This document shows, piece by piece, positions 54,914 through 64,000 of a stretch of DNA of 64,000 nt. The notes under the pieces are model-generated. The model worked only from the letters and a program-made list of their open reading frames with translations. It had not been told where the DNA came from and ran no database searches. Position numbers and translations under genes: made by a program. Numbering within the stretch: the stretch's first letter is position 1; each line of letters starts with the position of its first letter. Origin of the DNA: Bradyrhizobium japonicum USDA 6 (GTDB lineage: Bacteria > Pseudomonadota > Alphaproteobacteria > Rhizobiales > Xanthobacteraceae); contig NC_017249.1 of the NCBI RefSeq assembly GCF_000284375.1, positions 3,202,001 to 3,266,000 on the forward strand, read 5' to 3'.

Positions 54914-55588
54914 GTGAAAGCGGCGAAGGACTTGTTTGATCCCAGAGCCTTCCTTGCCAAGGTCGGGGCCGGAAAATCGATTGCGAAATTTGGCAAAGGT
55001 CGGAACGTGTTCGCGCAGGGAGATGTCGCGGACGCGGTATTCTACATTCAAGAGGGAAAGATCAAGCTCACGGTCGTTTCGGACCAAGGTAAGGAAGCCG
55101 TCGTCGGGATTTTAGAGCCGGGACAATTCTTTGGCGAGGGCTGCCTCAATGGTCATCCATTGCGTATTGCCACTACTACGGCAATGGAGTCCTGTGTCAT
55201 CACGAGAATATCGAAGACGGCGATGATTGCAGCGCTCGAAGGCAAGCCGAAGTTCTCTCAATTGTTCATGGCGTATTTGCTCGCGCGCAATAGCCGGATT
55301 GAAGAAGACCTGATCGACCAACTCTTCAATTCGAGCGAGAAACGCTTGGCGCGCCTGTTGCTTCTGCTGGCAAATTTCGGCAAGGAAGCCAGCTCGCAGC
55401 CCATTGGCGTCAATATCAGCCAGGAAACGCTGGCCGAAATGATCGGTGCGACCCGATCACGGGTTAGCTTCTTCATGAACAAGTTTCGCAAGCTCGGCTT
55501 CATCAGCTACAATGGAAAGATCGAGGTTCATAGCTCGCTTCTGAACGCGGTTCTGCACGACAAGCCCGAGATAGACCGGAAGGACTGA
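54914..55588 (+). CDS. Crp/Fnr-family transcription regulator
   Basis: A 224-residue regulator: cyclic-nucleotide-binding fold (VFAQGDVADAVFYIQEGKIK, EPGQFFGEGCL) and a C-terminal winged helix (SQETLAEMIGATRSRVSFF, MNKFRKLGFISYNGKIEV). The residues that bind cAMP in Crp are not strictly kept (GEGCL instead of GEL), so the effector is unclear. GTG 54914 or TTG 54911 may be the start; neither has a strong ribosome site. Confidence 0.86.
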   Translation: MKAAKDLFDPRAFLAKVGAGKSIAKFGKGRNVFAQGDVADAVFYIQEGKIKLTVVSDQGKEAVVGILEPGQFFGEGCLNGHPLRIATTTAMESCVITRISKTAMIAALEGKPKFSQLFMAYLLARNSRIEEDLIDQLFNSSEKRLARLLLLLANFGKEASSQPIGVNISQETLAEMIGATRSRVSFFMNKFRKLGFISYNGKIEVHSSLLNAVLHDKPEIDRKD

Positions 55589-55666
55589 CCACTGCGCGGC
55601 CAACCGTGCGCATGGCCGATGGCCGGGCCAAACGTTCTTTCTCGCCGCAATCTCGTGGTGCAGATC

Positions 55667-56041
55667 TCAAGTCAGCCTATGAAATGCCGGCGGCAAGACC
55701 TCTCGCACGAGCTCACTTAGATCTAGCGCCTCGCCGCTTTCCGTAATGTCCGAGAACAGAACCTCGACAAAGGGATGTTGCCGGTTGAAGGCGGCTCCCC
55801 GCTGGTATTTCGCGCTCACAATCCGTTGGATCGCCGCAAGATTCAGCTTGCCAAGCGCATTGTATTGATCGCGGAACAGACTTTGCCGCCCGCCATGGTG
55901 CTCGGCAGATTCGGCCCAGACGTCCATCACTTTGCGGCCCACGAACGCCTCGACGCGTTCAGTTCCATCCCGGGCAACAAGCCGTAGCCCATCCATGCTA
56001 TGGGGGCCGTCATCGACGCTAAATTGGGTAAGTGACATCAT
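55667..56041 (-). CDS. DUF1488-like protein
   Basis: A 124-residue protein (SLTQFSVDDGPHSMDGLRLV, VEAFVGRKVMDVW, NRQHPFVEVLFSDI). It resembles the DUF1488 protein at 49.4 kb but is longer. The start ATG at 56041 follows GGAGGA and overlaps the stop of the upstream frame, which suggests translational coupling. Confidence 0.65.
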   Translation of the reverse strand: MMSLTQFSVDDGPHSMDGLRLVARDGTERVEAFVGRKVMDVWAESAEHHGGRQSLFRDQYNALGKLNLAAIQRIVSAKYQRGAAFNRQHPFVEVLFSDITESGEALDLSELVREVLPPAFHRLT

Positions 56042-56331
56042 GAGTCCTCCTGCTTTTCCGCGTTTACGCACATCGGCGCTTGGTTGCGGACTGAGCCTCC
56101 CTCGTTCTCCCACCGCGACAGAGCGGCAGCGCCCGATCTCGCATCGCCAGGCGTGTCCTCTGTTAAAGGCAGCTTGTTGCGACCGACTTCATTTTTGCGC
56201 CTGTGCTCCGTCAATAAGACAAAGCCGGCCCTCCAGTTCTTGAATTTACGGTTTTTCTCAGCGATGGTCGAACCCTTGACGAGTTCGCCGGACGCGGTCG
56301 CTCTTGCGCGATGCTGCTGAGATTTGAACAT
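56038..56331 (-). CDS. Basic hypothetical protein, coupled to the DUF1488-like gene
   Basis: A 97-residue protein (SGELVKGSTIAEKNRKFKNW, RAGFVLLTEHRRKNEVGRNK). It overlaps the next start by ATGA. Its codon use and basic composition look real, but the family is unknown. Confidence 0.5.
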   Translation of the reverse strand: MFKSQQHRARATASGELVKGSTIAEKNRKFKNWRAGFVLLTEHRRKNEVGRNKLPLTEDTPGDARSGAAALSRWENEGGSVRNQAPMCVNAEKQEDS

Positions 56332-56848
56332 GTGCAGAGCCCTTTCGTTGGAAGTCTCCGCGCACTCCGGCCAATCTCGATGGTTGACCGGATGGACTTG
56401 GATATGGGGATCGAAGGGCTGAATAACGAGCCCCAGGCATAAATAAGATTGCCAAAGAAGTGCGCGGATAAGCTTTGCCGTGTGTCTCCGTCCCGCCTGG
56501 CAGAAGGGCCGCTGCAGCGGACCGCAATCAGAAACAATTCACTACTATCTTCGACCGCATCGTAGTTGCGAGCGATGGCCTCGGCCGCAATTTGCGGCGA
56601 AGAGCGTCCGACCAGAACGAGAAGTCCCTCAGGCGCGGCCTGATCAATGGTGCTGGCATACAGAAACACAGCAATCGCGGCTCGGCGCTGGTTCGCACGC
56701 CGAGCTTCTGTTCTGGCGATCCACGGGATTCGCTGCGGGATGGTAAGATAAGCTGTCCGTCCTAGCTTCGGACGCCGAGATGAATGACTCGACAAGCCCA
56801 AGAAAAGGATAGCAATTCGAGCAAAAGGGGCGCACCGTTCATGCAAGC
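56332..56848. other. Stretch with an uncertain minus-strand frame
   Basis: A long minus-strand open frame (56888-56211) overlaps the 5' part of the preceding gene. It contains QAAPEGLLVLVGRSSPQIAA but shows no family and has no ribosome site. It was not called as a gene. Confidence 0.35.
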
Positions 56849-57220
56849 TTGATTGACGTCGGCGGTACGCGGGCGGTAATCGAAGCACGCAGTGCTGAAC
56901 GGTACCTGCGCGCCGAGCGCTTAGATGCGGCGGATGACAGTAGAGATCGAAAGCGCGGCGTTCTGCTGGCGCTTGCCAGCCACATCGCGTTGCTCATCAT
57001 CTCCAATAAGCTTGCGATGCAGATCGCGCTCAGCCTCGCTGGCATTCTGGTGATGATCGCGGTTGCAACGGTGCTGAGCTCGATCGAACTCAAGCCGAGG
57101 CGGCGACATGACGTCATGAAGACCGCGACGTCTGGGTGGCCTCTGGTAAGTGATATTTCATACGGAAAGATCGATCAAAGTCGACCCGGCGAGGTGAGGC
57201 AATGGGCAAATTCAAGATAA
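56849..57220 (+). CDS. Possible membrane protein
   Basis: A 123-residue frame with a hydrophobic segment (LLALASHIALLIISNKLA and LSLAGILVMIAVATVLSS) that could form one or two membrane helices. It starts at TTG 56849, with no strong site. The next gene overlaps its end. Uncertain. Confidence 0.35.
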   Translation: MIDVGGTRAVIEARSAERYLRAERLDAADDSRDRKRGVLLALASHIALLIISNKLAMQIALSLAGILVMIAVATVLSSIELKPRRRHDVMKTATSGWPLVSDISYGKIDQSRPGEVRQWANSR

Positions 57221-57513
57221 TGGTCGCACGCATCGAGATGATTTCGCCGAACGAACGAGGCGAGGACATCCGTTTGACGTTTCAATTCGAAAGCGGTCAG
57301 ACCAGTTTTGCCTTGCCAATCTTCCTGAACTCTTGCGAATTCGACGACACCGAAATCGTCGAGGTCGCTCGAAGCAAGTTATATGACGTCTTCCGGCAGC
57401 TTTGCAGTCAGTGCGAGGATTGGCAGTTGTCGGACGCCGAGCGTCGCGAGCTCGCAGAGATCAACGTGCGGCCTGCCGGCCAAGGTCGATTAGTCCGCGA
57501 ATCAAAGAGCTAG
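57202..57513 (+). CDS. Hypothetical soluble protein
   Basis: A 103-residue protein (IEMISPNERGEDIRLTFQFE, FALPIFLNSCEFDDTEIVEV, LCSQCEDWQLSDAERRELAE). Normal composition; GAGGTGAGG precedes ATG 57202. Function unknown. Confidence 0.65.
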   Translation: MGKFKIMVARIEMISPNERGEDIRLTFQFESGQTSFALPIFLNSCEFDDTEIVEVARSKLYDVFRQLCSQCEDWQLSDAERRELAEINVRPAGQGRLVRESKS

Positions 57514-57660
57514 TTGTCTAGTCGCCGGTTTGCCCGCTCCTTCTGTTTGGAAAGTCGGCACTTGTAGCTTCTGCCGCCACTGCTCACCGTCATTCCAACA
57601 AAGGGAGAATCTGCTGCCTCAGGTTTTTGGACTGATCCTCCCTGTGAAGGCCGCTTCCTT

Positions 57661-57776
57661 ATTTGGAAACGACCGCCAAGCTATTGGAATTGCTAGAGGC
57701 CGTTTGGGCCATTTTTTCCAAACGCGCCTTAAAATCGTTAGATAATCAAACTGATTTTGATTCCGCTATGCGGAGG
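57661..57776 (+). repeat. 116-base direct repeat, copy B
   Basis: Second copy of the repeat at 48575-48690. The anticodon-arm part of tRNA-Gln is still visible (TTTTGATTCCG) but the T-arm and acceptor are lost. Confidence 0.7.
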
Positions 57777-58412
57777 CCCAGGAGAGAAGGTCGGAGTAAG
57801 GTTAGGCGAGAGGCAAACTCCAATTCATGCCTCCCAGGTCATGATCAACCGAGATCCTTTAGACCAAAGGCTCTTTTGAGCGGGAAATGCACCTAAACTC
57901 GTTTCCTCCGCTGTAGCCCGTTGAAATCACAGCAAATACGAACGCCCTCCGAGCGCACCATAAACCCAAAGCGGCGATACGTCGTCGCAATGGGCTTCAC
58001 CCTGGGCAAGTATCCAGTTCGGGAAGTTCTTTCTACCACAACGCTCGAGACGCACCCCTCTGATGCGCCTGAGCGATAGCGAGATAAGGTCTGGAAGCTA
58101 AGCTACATGTCTGCTTATCGAGCGACAGGAGACAGCCGTCTTTTGATCGGACACTGTCAGCTTTTGACCCCGAGCGGACGTGCGGACGAATCACGCCAAG
58201 CTAGGTTTGCTGCTCCGCGGTCTCACTTACCCGCCGCGAGGACAATCCGAGCTTATTGGCAAGCCGGAGATTTCTGGACGGCGGAGATGTCAGTCGACGA
58301 ATTCAAGCTCACGGACGTTTGATCCGATCCCGGAAATTTGCTTATGTCGGTCGGGCCGGCTAGTCGCTGATGCGTTTTACGCGGCGACCTATCGCGGCGC
58401 GTGCAGGTGCGT
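57777..58412. other. Intergenic stretch without convincing gene
   Basis: Short open frames only. A segment near 58160 (TTTTGACCCCGAGCGGACG) resembles the dispersed repeat at 60137. Confidence 0.4.
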
Positions 58413-59915
58413 TCAAGCGATGACTTCGATGATGCCCATCATGCCCTTGTCTTCGTGATCGACTGCATGACAATGGTACACAAATCGACCGACGATCACT
58501 GGATCGGTGAACGGAATGAGGACCTTGAGCGCGCCGGGCCCCTGGTCCGTTGCCGGCGGTACTGAAAAAGTGTCGCGCAGACTATCATCGCGCCAGGAAA
58601 CGCCGCCTACTTCCGTCACCAGGAACGGTGTCTGGTGAATGTGGAAGCTGTGATACTGCTGATCCGTGTTGATCACCGTCCATTCTTCCGTATCGCCGAG
58701 CTTGACGGTTTGGTCGGTGCGCGCCTCGTCGACGACGCGGCTGTCAATCATGAATACCTTACGGTCGGCGGTTCGCGAATAAGATAGCGTGCGGCGCCGT
58801 GCAATCGCCGCGGCGCGAACGTCGTTTATCCATTGCGGCCCAGTGACCTGCTGGCGCAAGATATCATCCTCGATCGCCGCACTCTGCGACGAACCGCTGG
58901 AATGGATGACTGCCAATTGCCTCACCGGTTCCGGCGGCCGCCAGGCTTCGTTCTGAAAAGAAATGGTTCGCATCGGGTACTCCCCTGCCGGCGGACCGAT
59001 CGCAATGGCGTCAATCCGCTCGCCGGGGCCAATGAAAAATTCGGTCATCTTGCGTGGCTGCGACAACGCGTGCCCATCGGTCGCCACGACGTATAGCGGC
59101 ATGCCCTCAATACGCAATTTGTAGAAATCCGACGCTCCTATGTGCGCGATGCGCCAAAATTGCATTTCGCCTGGGCGCATGGCGACGGCGGGATTGATCT
59201 GACCATTGATCGAAACCATTTCGCTTTCGTCGTCAAACTTGACGTGCTTGATCAGAAAAAAGCGTTCAGGCAAGCCGCGCAGCAGCGGGAAAAGTTGATC
59301 AATGCCATCGACGACCAGAGCACCTGACATACCGCCAAGGATCTGATCATTGACGAAGCCGTGCGCATGGGGGTGGTACCAGAACAAGCCTGGACCTTGC
59401 TTGCCCGACGCGGGGATGCGCACTTGGTATTGGAACGTATCGCCGGGTTGAATGTGAACGAACACGTTATCGCTGTTGCCCTGTGGCGACACGCTCATAC
59501 CGTGAAAGTGCAGGTTCGACGCTGTGCCGGCGCCGGTACAAATAGGACCCACGTAGCCAGGACGATCGAGCCCGGAGGTCAGATTGTTGCGGAACGTGAT
59601 CCGCAGCATATCTCCCAAGCGCGCTCGTAGCATCGGCGGCACATAGGCGCCATTGTAAAGCAGTCCGGCAAACGCGCGACCGCCGAGTTGCACCGATCCG
59701 GGCGCCGCCGTAATCGTCGCGTCGAGCACGCCATTGACGCTATGCATCTCCGGCGGCTGGATGAGCGGCTCCGGCTGTGTCGCTTCAGGCTGCGAACGCG
59801 CCCCCGACATCGATGGGCCAAGCGACAGCAGACCTCCGGCCGCGGCCGTCGCGCCAAGGAAACGACTAGCGGTTTTGATAAACAAGCGGCGGTCGGGCGT
59901 CCAGGACTGGCGCAT
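58413..59915 (-). CDS. Multicopper oxidase with Tat signal
   Basis: A 500-residue exported enzyme. The Tat-type start is DRRLFIKTASRFLGATAAAG. Four copper clusters are seen: LHFHG, FWYHPHAHGF, SFHIHQTPF and HCHAVDHEDKGMM with the type 1 Met. It oxidises phenols or metals such as Cu(I) or Mn(II), with oxygen reduced to water. It most resembles CueO/SufI-like oxidases. The start could be ATG 59915, 59924 or 59936. No adjacent copper genes are seen. Confidence 0.9.
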   Translation of the reverse strand: MRQSWTPDRRLFIKTASRFLGATAAAGGLLSLGPSMSGARSQPEATQPEPLIQPPEMHSVNGVLDATITAAPGSVQLGGRAFAGLLYNGAYVPPMLRARLGDMLRITFRNNLTSGLDRPGYVGPICTGAGTASNLHFHGMSVSPQGNSDNVFVHIQPGDTFQYQVRIPASGKQGPGLFWYHPHAHGFVNDQILGGMSGALVVDGIDQLFPLLRGLPERFFLIKHVKFDDESEMVSINGQINPAVAMRPGEMQFWRIAHIGASDFYKLRIEGMPLYVVATDGHALSQPRKMTEFFIGPGERIDAIAIGPPAGEYPMRTISFQNEAWRPPEPVRQLAVIHSSGSSQSAAIEDDILRQQVTGPQWINDVRAAAIARRRTLSYSRTADRKVFMIDSRVVDEARTDQTVKLGDTEEWTVINTDQQYHSFHIHQTPFLVTEVGGVSWRDDSLRDTFSVPPATDQGPGALKVLIPFTDPVIVGRFVYHCHAVDHEDKGMMGIIEVIA

Positions 59916-60136
59916 TGCATCCCTCATCACGCGCATGGCTACCGCCAGACGATATTAGGTATCCTCTATCGGGCCAAATTGCGTCCCGCCATTTGTGGGT
60001 GAGCCGGATGGCGGTAGGCGACTAGAATGTGCCGCGACTTACCGTTTGTCACAGCTTTGCAGCCTCCCATCGCAATTAGAGAATGTCCGAGGCGGACAGC
60101 TGGAACTTCTGGTTATGGCCCAAGCGGTCGACCCAG

Positions 60137-60215
60137 CATGTCCGCTAGATGTCCGCTCCTTGGGGGTGAAGCAGACTTGATATGCTCAGGCCGAGTTCTT
60201 CCGGGTGTGACCCTG
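60137..60215 (+). repeat. Dispersed 79-base repeat, copy B
   Basis: Counterpart of 40186-40264, about 20 kb away, direct orientation. It is non-coding. Confidence 0.65.
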
Positions 60216-60282
60216 AGCAGACTACGTGACGTTGGTGTGATTGACTATCGGTCGTGATACAGTCTGCCTGTGAGAGGGCCTT

Positions 60283-60843
60283 ATGGTTTTCAAATTTCAG
60301 GCCGGCATGAAGATGTACGAAGTCGTCTGGGAGCGCGACGGCGAAAAGCTCCACGTGGCAGTCCTTCACGCGGCGGACAAGGCTGGAGCCATCTCCCGAG
60401 CGGAAGAAACCTTCGCCGAGCACCCCCAAATCGACTTTGATCGCAGTGGCACCACGGTGCGTGCTCGCCTCCACAAATTGCGACCCATGGAAGTTTTGTC
60501 CTCGCTAGAGCAGGCAGTGCTCGACGCTATTGCGCTTCAGATACCTGAAGCCGCCGATGCGCTAGCTGATCAGCAGGGGAAAGTGCGCGTCACTGCCCGC
60601 GAGAACACGGGAGCCGGGTTCTATACCACGCTCGACGTCTCACATCGTTCGCCAATCAAAGAGGTTGCCTCGCCATTGGGCGATGTCGGAGCGACTGTTG
60701 TCGGGCTTGAGCATGGGATGGGATTTCTGCTCTGGCTTCGGGATGGCCACATTCATAAGCTGGAGGGCTTCTCATTTGGAGAGAGTACGTCTGGCATCGA
60801 TTTTGAGCGAGTAGCGTTCGGGGCAGTCGGGCCGCGCACCTGA
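60283..60843 (+). CDS. Hypothetical protein
   Basis: A 186-residue protein (MYEVVWERDGEKLHVAVLHA, LSSLEQAVLDAIALQIPEAA, GATVVGLEHGMGFLLWLRDG). No known domain was recognised; it looks like a two-part alpha/beta protein. ATG 60283 or the internal ATG 60307 could be the start. Codon use resembles its neighbours. Confidence 0.65.
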   Translation: MVFKFQAGMKMYEVVWERDGEKLHVAVLHAADKAGAISRAEETFAEHPQIDFDRSGTTVRARLHKLRPMEVLSSLEQAVLDAIALQIPEAADALADQQGKVRVTARENTGAGFYTTLDVSHRSPIKEVASPLGDVGATVVGLEHGMGFLLWLRDGHIHKLEGFSFGESTSGIDFERVAFGAVGPRT

Positions 60844-60868
60844 CGATCCGTCCGCCATGTCGCCTCTT

Positions 60869-61094
60869 GGCCGATTGTGTTGCAAAAGTCGAAAGTTGCA
60901 GGGCTCAAGATTTTTCGCGAAAACACTAAGCAGCGAGCGATCGCTGATTCGTATGACCTCAATCGCGTTGCCGAAGTCGCCTGTGAATTTTGCGTGAGGC
61001 CGTGAGGTCCCTCGCATCTTGTATGCGAAAGTCGCGCCCACGGCCCGCAGAATTTTGGTCATCGGCGAAAATCGACTTTTGCAACAATATCGGC
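60869..61094. mobile_element. MITE-like element (about 226 bases)
   Basis: Imperfect terminal inverted repeats of about 24 bases: GGCCGATTGTGTTGCAAAAG at the left (60869-60893) and its reverse complement CTTTTGCAACAATATCGGCC at the right (61067-61094). It has no transposase. The ends resemble IS6-type ends (TGTTGCAAA). A target duplication is not certain. Confidence 0.5.
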
Positions 61095-61354
61095 CCTTAG
61101 CGGACGTGACTAACGTTGTCGCTGACTTCCGCTTTACCGGAGATAGCCGACATCATCACCAAATGCAGAGATCGCTTCCGTCGGCCGGAAAGGCGAGGAT
61201 CGTGGATGCACTGCCGTATCCTCTCGCCGGCATAGGAGCTTGCTCGACGCCTTCGCGAACTCGCGCGTGAACGAACAGTGGATGTATCTGGTGCGGTTTC
61301 TGGTGCGCTCGTCGCGCTGAGGGCAGCGGAGAGCAAGCAAGATATTGATATTCT

Positions 61355-61407
61355 TAGTGGGCCCAGCAGGACTCGAACCTGCAACCAGACCGTTATTAGC
61401 GGCAGGA
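61355..61407 (-). other. Attachment-site fragment: 3' end of a tRNA-Met-like gene
   Basis: On the minus strand, the anticodon arm CCGCTAATAACGG, the T-arm GCAGGTTCGAGTCCTGC and the acceptor GGGCCCA are kept, with CTA instead of CCA at the end. The anticodon position reads AAT where CAT is expected, so it may be mutated. No 5' half precedes it. A likely integration scar. Confidence 0.6.
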
Positions 61408-61878
61408 TAGCGATCAGCTTCGTTGATCTTGCTGCGTTTTCGTTTGAGTTTAATCGCGCTTGTTCGTCCTCTCGGCGATTTCGGCACTTTGGCCGGTCAT
61501 GGCGGTCTACTTTCCGGGCGACGTCAGTTCTCATTTTAACCCCGCCATGACATTTGATTTTCGCCTTTTCCGTCTGGCTTCGTTCGTGTTCGTTGCGTTT
61601 CGATCAGGTCGTTTCTGTTGCGAAACTGGTGCGGTTCGATATGTCGCGCTTATGAATCGCAGCGGCAATTGCTCTCGATTTCCTATCAACCCGGACGCAT
61701 GATCCAGGCAACTGCCGTATCCCAGGTAGCCGTGGCGAACGAGCCCAAAATGTCTGCCGATCGGAATGACGCGAGCCCGATTTGCGATGAAGGCTATCGC
61801 CGTACTTTGTCAACCGGAGAGCATCCGAGTGACTGCGCGTTGCCAGCATGCGGAAATCGTATGCGATCGAAGCACTTC
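61408..61878. other. Stretch upstream of the methyltransferase
   Basis: No separate gene supported. The frame of the methyltransferase extends upstream to 61618 without family resemblance. Confidence 0.4.
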
Positions 61879-62898
61879 ATGATGGCTGATCAGGATTCAA
61901 TTCCTTCACGGACATGGGCGTCAGGCCTGACGGGTTCGCTCAGAATCGAGCGTTCTGTCTCGGCAATCGGTGACGACGCGTCAGATGACGTCGCCGACAT
62001 CTACAATCAGGCCGGTGACGATTACGTTTCTTATGCCGACGGTGATCCTGCGCAGCCGTTTTCCTTTGACGGAGCACATGCCTATGCGGATCGACGGGTC
62101 TGGGCCGTACTCGACGCAAAACTGGCTGACCTGCGGGCCTCCGGGGCGAAATCCGTCAGGTTTCTCGATGCGGGCTGTGGGCCCGGTACGTGGCTGCGGC
62201 GACTGATCACACGCGCGCACGCGCTTGGGTTCAGCGGCATTACCGCGCGTGGATTTGACATTGCGCAGGCACAGATCCAGCGGGCCCGACTGGCGGCTGG
62301 AAATCTCTCCAGCCTTCCCGGCGTGGATCTCACGTTCGACGTCGCAGACCTTATGGACCGGTTGCCGGAGCCCGATTCCTCGGTCGATATCACCCTATGC
62401 CTGTATAGCGCTCTCAGCCATCTGCCTGTTGAAAGGCTGACGGATGTCTCGGCAGAGATCGCATGCGTTACGTCGAGGCATTTCGTGACCACTGTGCGTC
62501 CGGTTGGCAGCACTCCAACGGCCTTCGTGGAATCTGCAGAGAACGTCCGCCGCTTGAAACATGATCACCTCAAGGACCGGTGTGAAATCTACCTTGGCGA
62601 CGGTCGACATATGGTATTCGGCTTTCACCTTTTTACTGCAGTCGAATTGCGAAGCCACTTCGCTCGGCATTTCGACGTCGAAGATCTGCGGGGCCTCGAC
62701 CTGTTCCACAATCGATTCATGCCGGACGCTCGGTGGAATCCAGTGTCGTCGGCGCATGATAGTCATGTCGCCGATGAACTCGATCGGCTTGAGAGGACGT
62801 ATGACGCGATCCTGGAGTTCATGGATCGGGCCACCCATCTCCTGCTTGTGGCGCGCGGCCGGCGAGGCTTGACACGTGAATCGTCGGGCAGGGCTTAG
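61879..62898 (+). CDS. SAM-dependent methyltransferase
   Basis: A 339-residue protein from ATG 61879. Class I fold: motif I FLDAGCGPGTWLRRL, a motif II-like Asp in RGFDIAQAQ, and ITLCLYSALSHL as motif IV. The N-terminal part (DDVADIYNQAGDDYVSYADG) fits small-molecule methyltransferases. The substrate is unknown. The upstream Met codons (61618, 61861) could extend it, but the first about 85 residues are not conserved in style. Confidence 0.8.
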   Translation: MMADQDSIPSRTWASGLTGSLRIERSVSAIGDDASDDVADIYNQAGDDYVSYADGDPAQPFSFDGAHAYADRRVWAVLDAKLADLRASGAKSVRFLDAGCGPGTWLRRLITRAHALGFSGITARGFDIAQAQIQRARLAAGNLSSLPGVDLTFDVADLMDRLPEPDSSVDITLCLYSALSHLPVERLTDVSAEIACVTSRHFVTTVRPVGSTPTAFVESAENVRRLKHDHLKDRCEIYLGDGRHMVFGFHLFTAVELRSHFARHFDVEDLRGLDLFHNRFMPDARWNPVSSAHDSHVADELDRLERTYDAILEFMDRATHLLLVARGRRGLTRESSGRA

Positions 62899-62958
62899 AT
62901 ACCCGCCTCGCGCTGCAGGCATTCGGCGTCGATCGAATTCATCTGTTTCAGGTTGGGC

Positions 62959-64000
62959 TCAGGACAAGGAAAGGGTTCTTCGTAGGCGCGCGATTACACC
63001 GGGGAAGCCGCGCACCTTTATGATCCGGCCCGTGGCGTCGTAGGTTTCGGACAGCACGTGCGCATGCTGATACACGTCGCTGAGCATCCCCTGTTTCGCA
63101 TAGGGCACCACGAACTCCTCCTCCACCATCGCAACTTCGAAGAATGTGGTGATCGTCTCACGCAGCGCCGCCAGGTCCGCCGGTGACCTTGCGGAGAGCA
63201 GGATCGCGTCGGGGTGCTTTGCGCGGAGCGTGGTGCGGTCCGCCTCGCTAACGCGATCGATCTTGTTGAGGAGGAGGCGCGAAGGAACGATCTCCGCGCC
63301 GATCTCGCGCAGTACGTTGTGGGTCACCTCAAGCTGGGATTCGTACGTCGGATCGGATGCGTCGACCACGAATAGCAGAAGGGATGCTTCCAGCGCCTCT
63401 GCAAGCGTGGATCGAAACGACACCACGAGGTCGTGCGGCAGTTTCTTGATAAATCCCACTGTATCAGAGACGAGTATGCGCGGTTTGGTCTCCGGCTGCA
63501 GAGCGCGCACCGTCGTATCGAGCGTCGCGAAGAGCTTGTCGGCGACCAGGACCTCGCCATCCGTGAGGGCTTGCATAAGCGACGACTTGCCGGCGTTTGT
63601 GTACCCGACCAGCGCGACCCGAGGTTGATCGCGGCGTGCGTCGCGACGATGGTCGCTATCCCGCCGGATCGCCTCCAGTTGCTCCTTCAACTCGGCAATG
63701 CGGTCGCGGATCTTGCGTCGCTCGAGTTCGAGATCGGATTCTCCCGCACCGTAGCCCTGCCGCCGCTCCCCGGCCGACGACGATTCCCTCAAGCGCGGTC
63801 CGATGTACTTCAGCCGCGCCATCTCGACCTGCAACCTCGCCTCCCGGCTATGCGCATGGCGATGGAAAATCTCCACGATCACGCCGGTCCGGTCCAGGAC
63901 CTGTGCGCCAGTGGCACGTTCGATGTTGCGTGCCTGGTTCGGTGAAATGTCGTGATCGACGATCACAAACGCCGGCTTCGGCGGTGGCTCCAGATCAGGC
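62959..64000 (-). CDS. hflX: HflX-type GTPase (5' part beyond window)
   Basis: GTPase that binds the 50S ribosome. The frame is open to the window edge. An N-terminal HflX domain (IERATGAQVLDRTGVIVEIF, then coiled coil), Walker A GYTNAGKSSL, the switch motif DTVGFIKKLPHDLV, and NKID are seen. The C-terminal tail is RRTLSLS. HflX rescues stalled ribosomes under heat and other stress; hfq often lies near it but is not seen here. Confidence 0.9.
   Translation of the reverse strand, partial: PDLEPPPKPAFVIVDHDISPNQARNIERATGAQVLDRTGVIVEIFHRHAHSREARLQVEMARLKYIGPRLRESSSAGERRQGYGAGESDLELERRKIRDRIAELKEQLEAIRRDSDHRRDARRDQPRVALVGYTNAGKSSLMQALTDGEVLVADKLFATLDTTVRALQPETKPRILVSDTVGFIKKLPHDLVVSFRSTLAEALEASLLLFVVDASDPTYESQLEVTHNVLREIGAEIVPSRLLLNKIDRVSEADRTTLRAKHPDAILLSARSPADLAALRETITTFFEVAMVEEEFVVPYAKQGMLSDVYQHAHVLSETYDATGRIIKVRGFPGVIARLRRTLSLS

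Noticed and set aside
56211..56888. 225-residue minus-strand frame
   Set aside because: No ribosome site or family; it overlaps the more plausible basic protein at 56038-56331.
61278..61550. Plus-strand 90-residue protein with SGPSRTRTCNQTV
   Set aside because: This is the antisense translation of the tRNA-Met fragment, another common false call.

Overview
The window looks like chromosomal DNA of an alphaproteobacterium of the Bradyrhizobium / Nitrobacteraceae type. This is inferred from high GC, the protein families (KGG stress protein, DUF1236, HWE kinases, DUF892/YciE, a groESL pair), alphaproteobacterial general-stress (EcfG/RpoE2-type) promoter motifs, a ROSE-type RNA thermometer and rhizobial-looking dispersed repeats. 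No marker that fixes the species was seen.

Region 1 (1-26.6 kb) is a dense stress and envelope neighbourhood: PAP2 phosphatase, cysteine hydrolase, OprB-type porin, pyrophosphatase, YciE ferritin-like protein, two tandem FAD oxidoreductases (one with a Rieske domain), a large PAS/GAF HWE kinase with its receiver protein, a manganese catalase fused to a YciE domain, arginase-family protein, SDR, zinc alcohol dehydrogenase, DUF305 protein, KGG protein, an ATP-dependent DNA ligase with a DUF72 protein, Hsp20 behind a ROSE-like element, many small proteins, a GT4 glycosyltransferase and a YflT-like stress protein. At least nine GGAAC-N18/19-TT motifs lie just upstream of gene starts here, so much of the block is probably one general-stress regulon.

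Region 2 (26.6-34.4 kb) holds an fdhD remnant, a short UvrA paralogue followed by a second HWE-like kinase, a broken PilZ gene, two receiver genes (one broken), and a tyrosine integrase ending at a tRNA-Lys 3' fragment, which is a likely attachment site.

Region 3 (34.4-48.7 kb) is mostly gene debris: truncated MoxR, autotransporter, histidine kinase, adenylate cyclase, AraC, receiver, hemA, alkD, HIRAN and integrase pieces. Among them are intact genes: a FixJ-type regulator, a striking Cys/Gly-repeat secreted peptide beside a C13 (caspase-like) peptidase, an ABC substrate-binding protein and a SnoaL-like secreted protein. Region 4 (48.6-57.8 kb) is bracketed by a 116-bp direct repeat adjoining a tRNA-Gln 3' fragment and carries groES-groEL, a Crp/Fnr regulator and small proteins. 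Region 5 (57.8-64 kb) has a multicopper oxidase, a MITE-like element, a tRNA-Met 3' fragment, a methyltransferase and hflX, which runs off the right edge.

Two signals run through the window. One is repeated tRNA 3' ends lacking 5' halves, which are integration scars. The other is single-base indels that break otherwise well-conserved genes. The indels are either real decay or assembly error, and this cannot be decided from the sequence alone.
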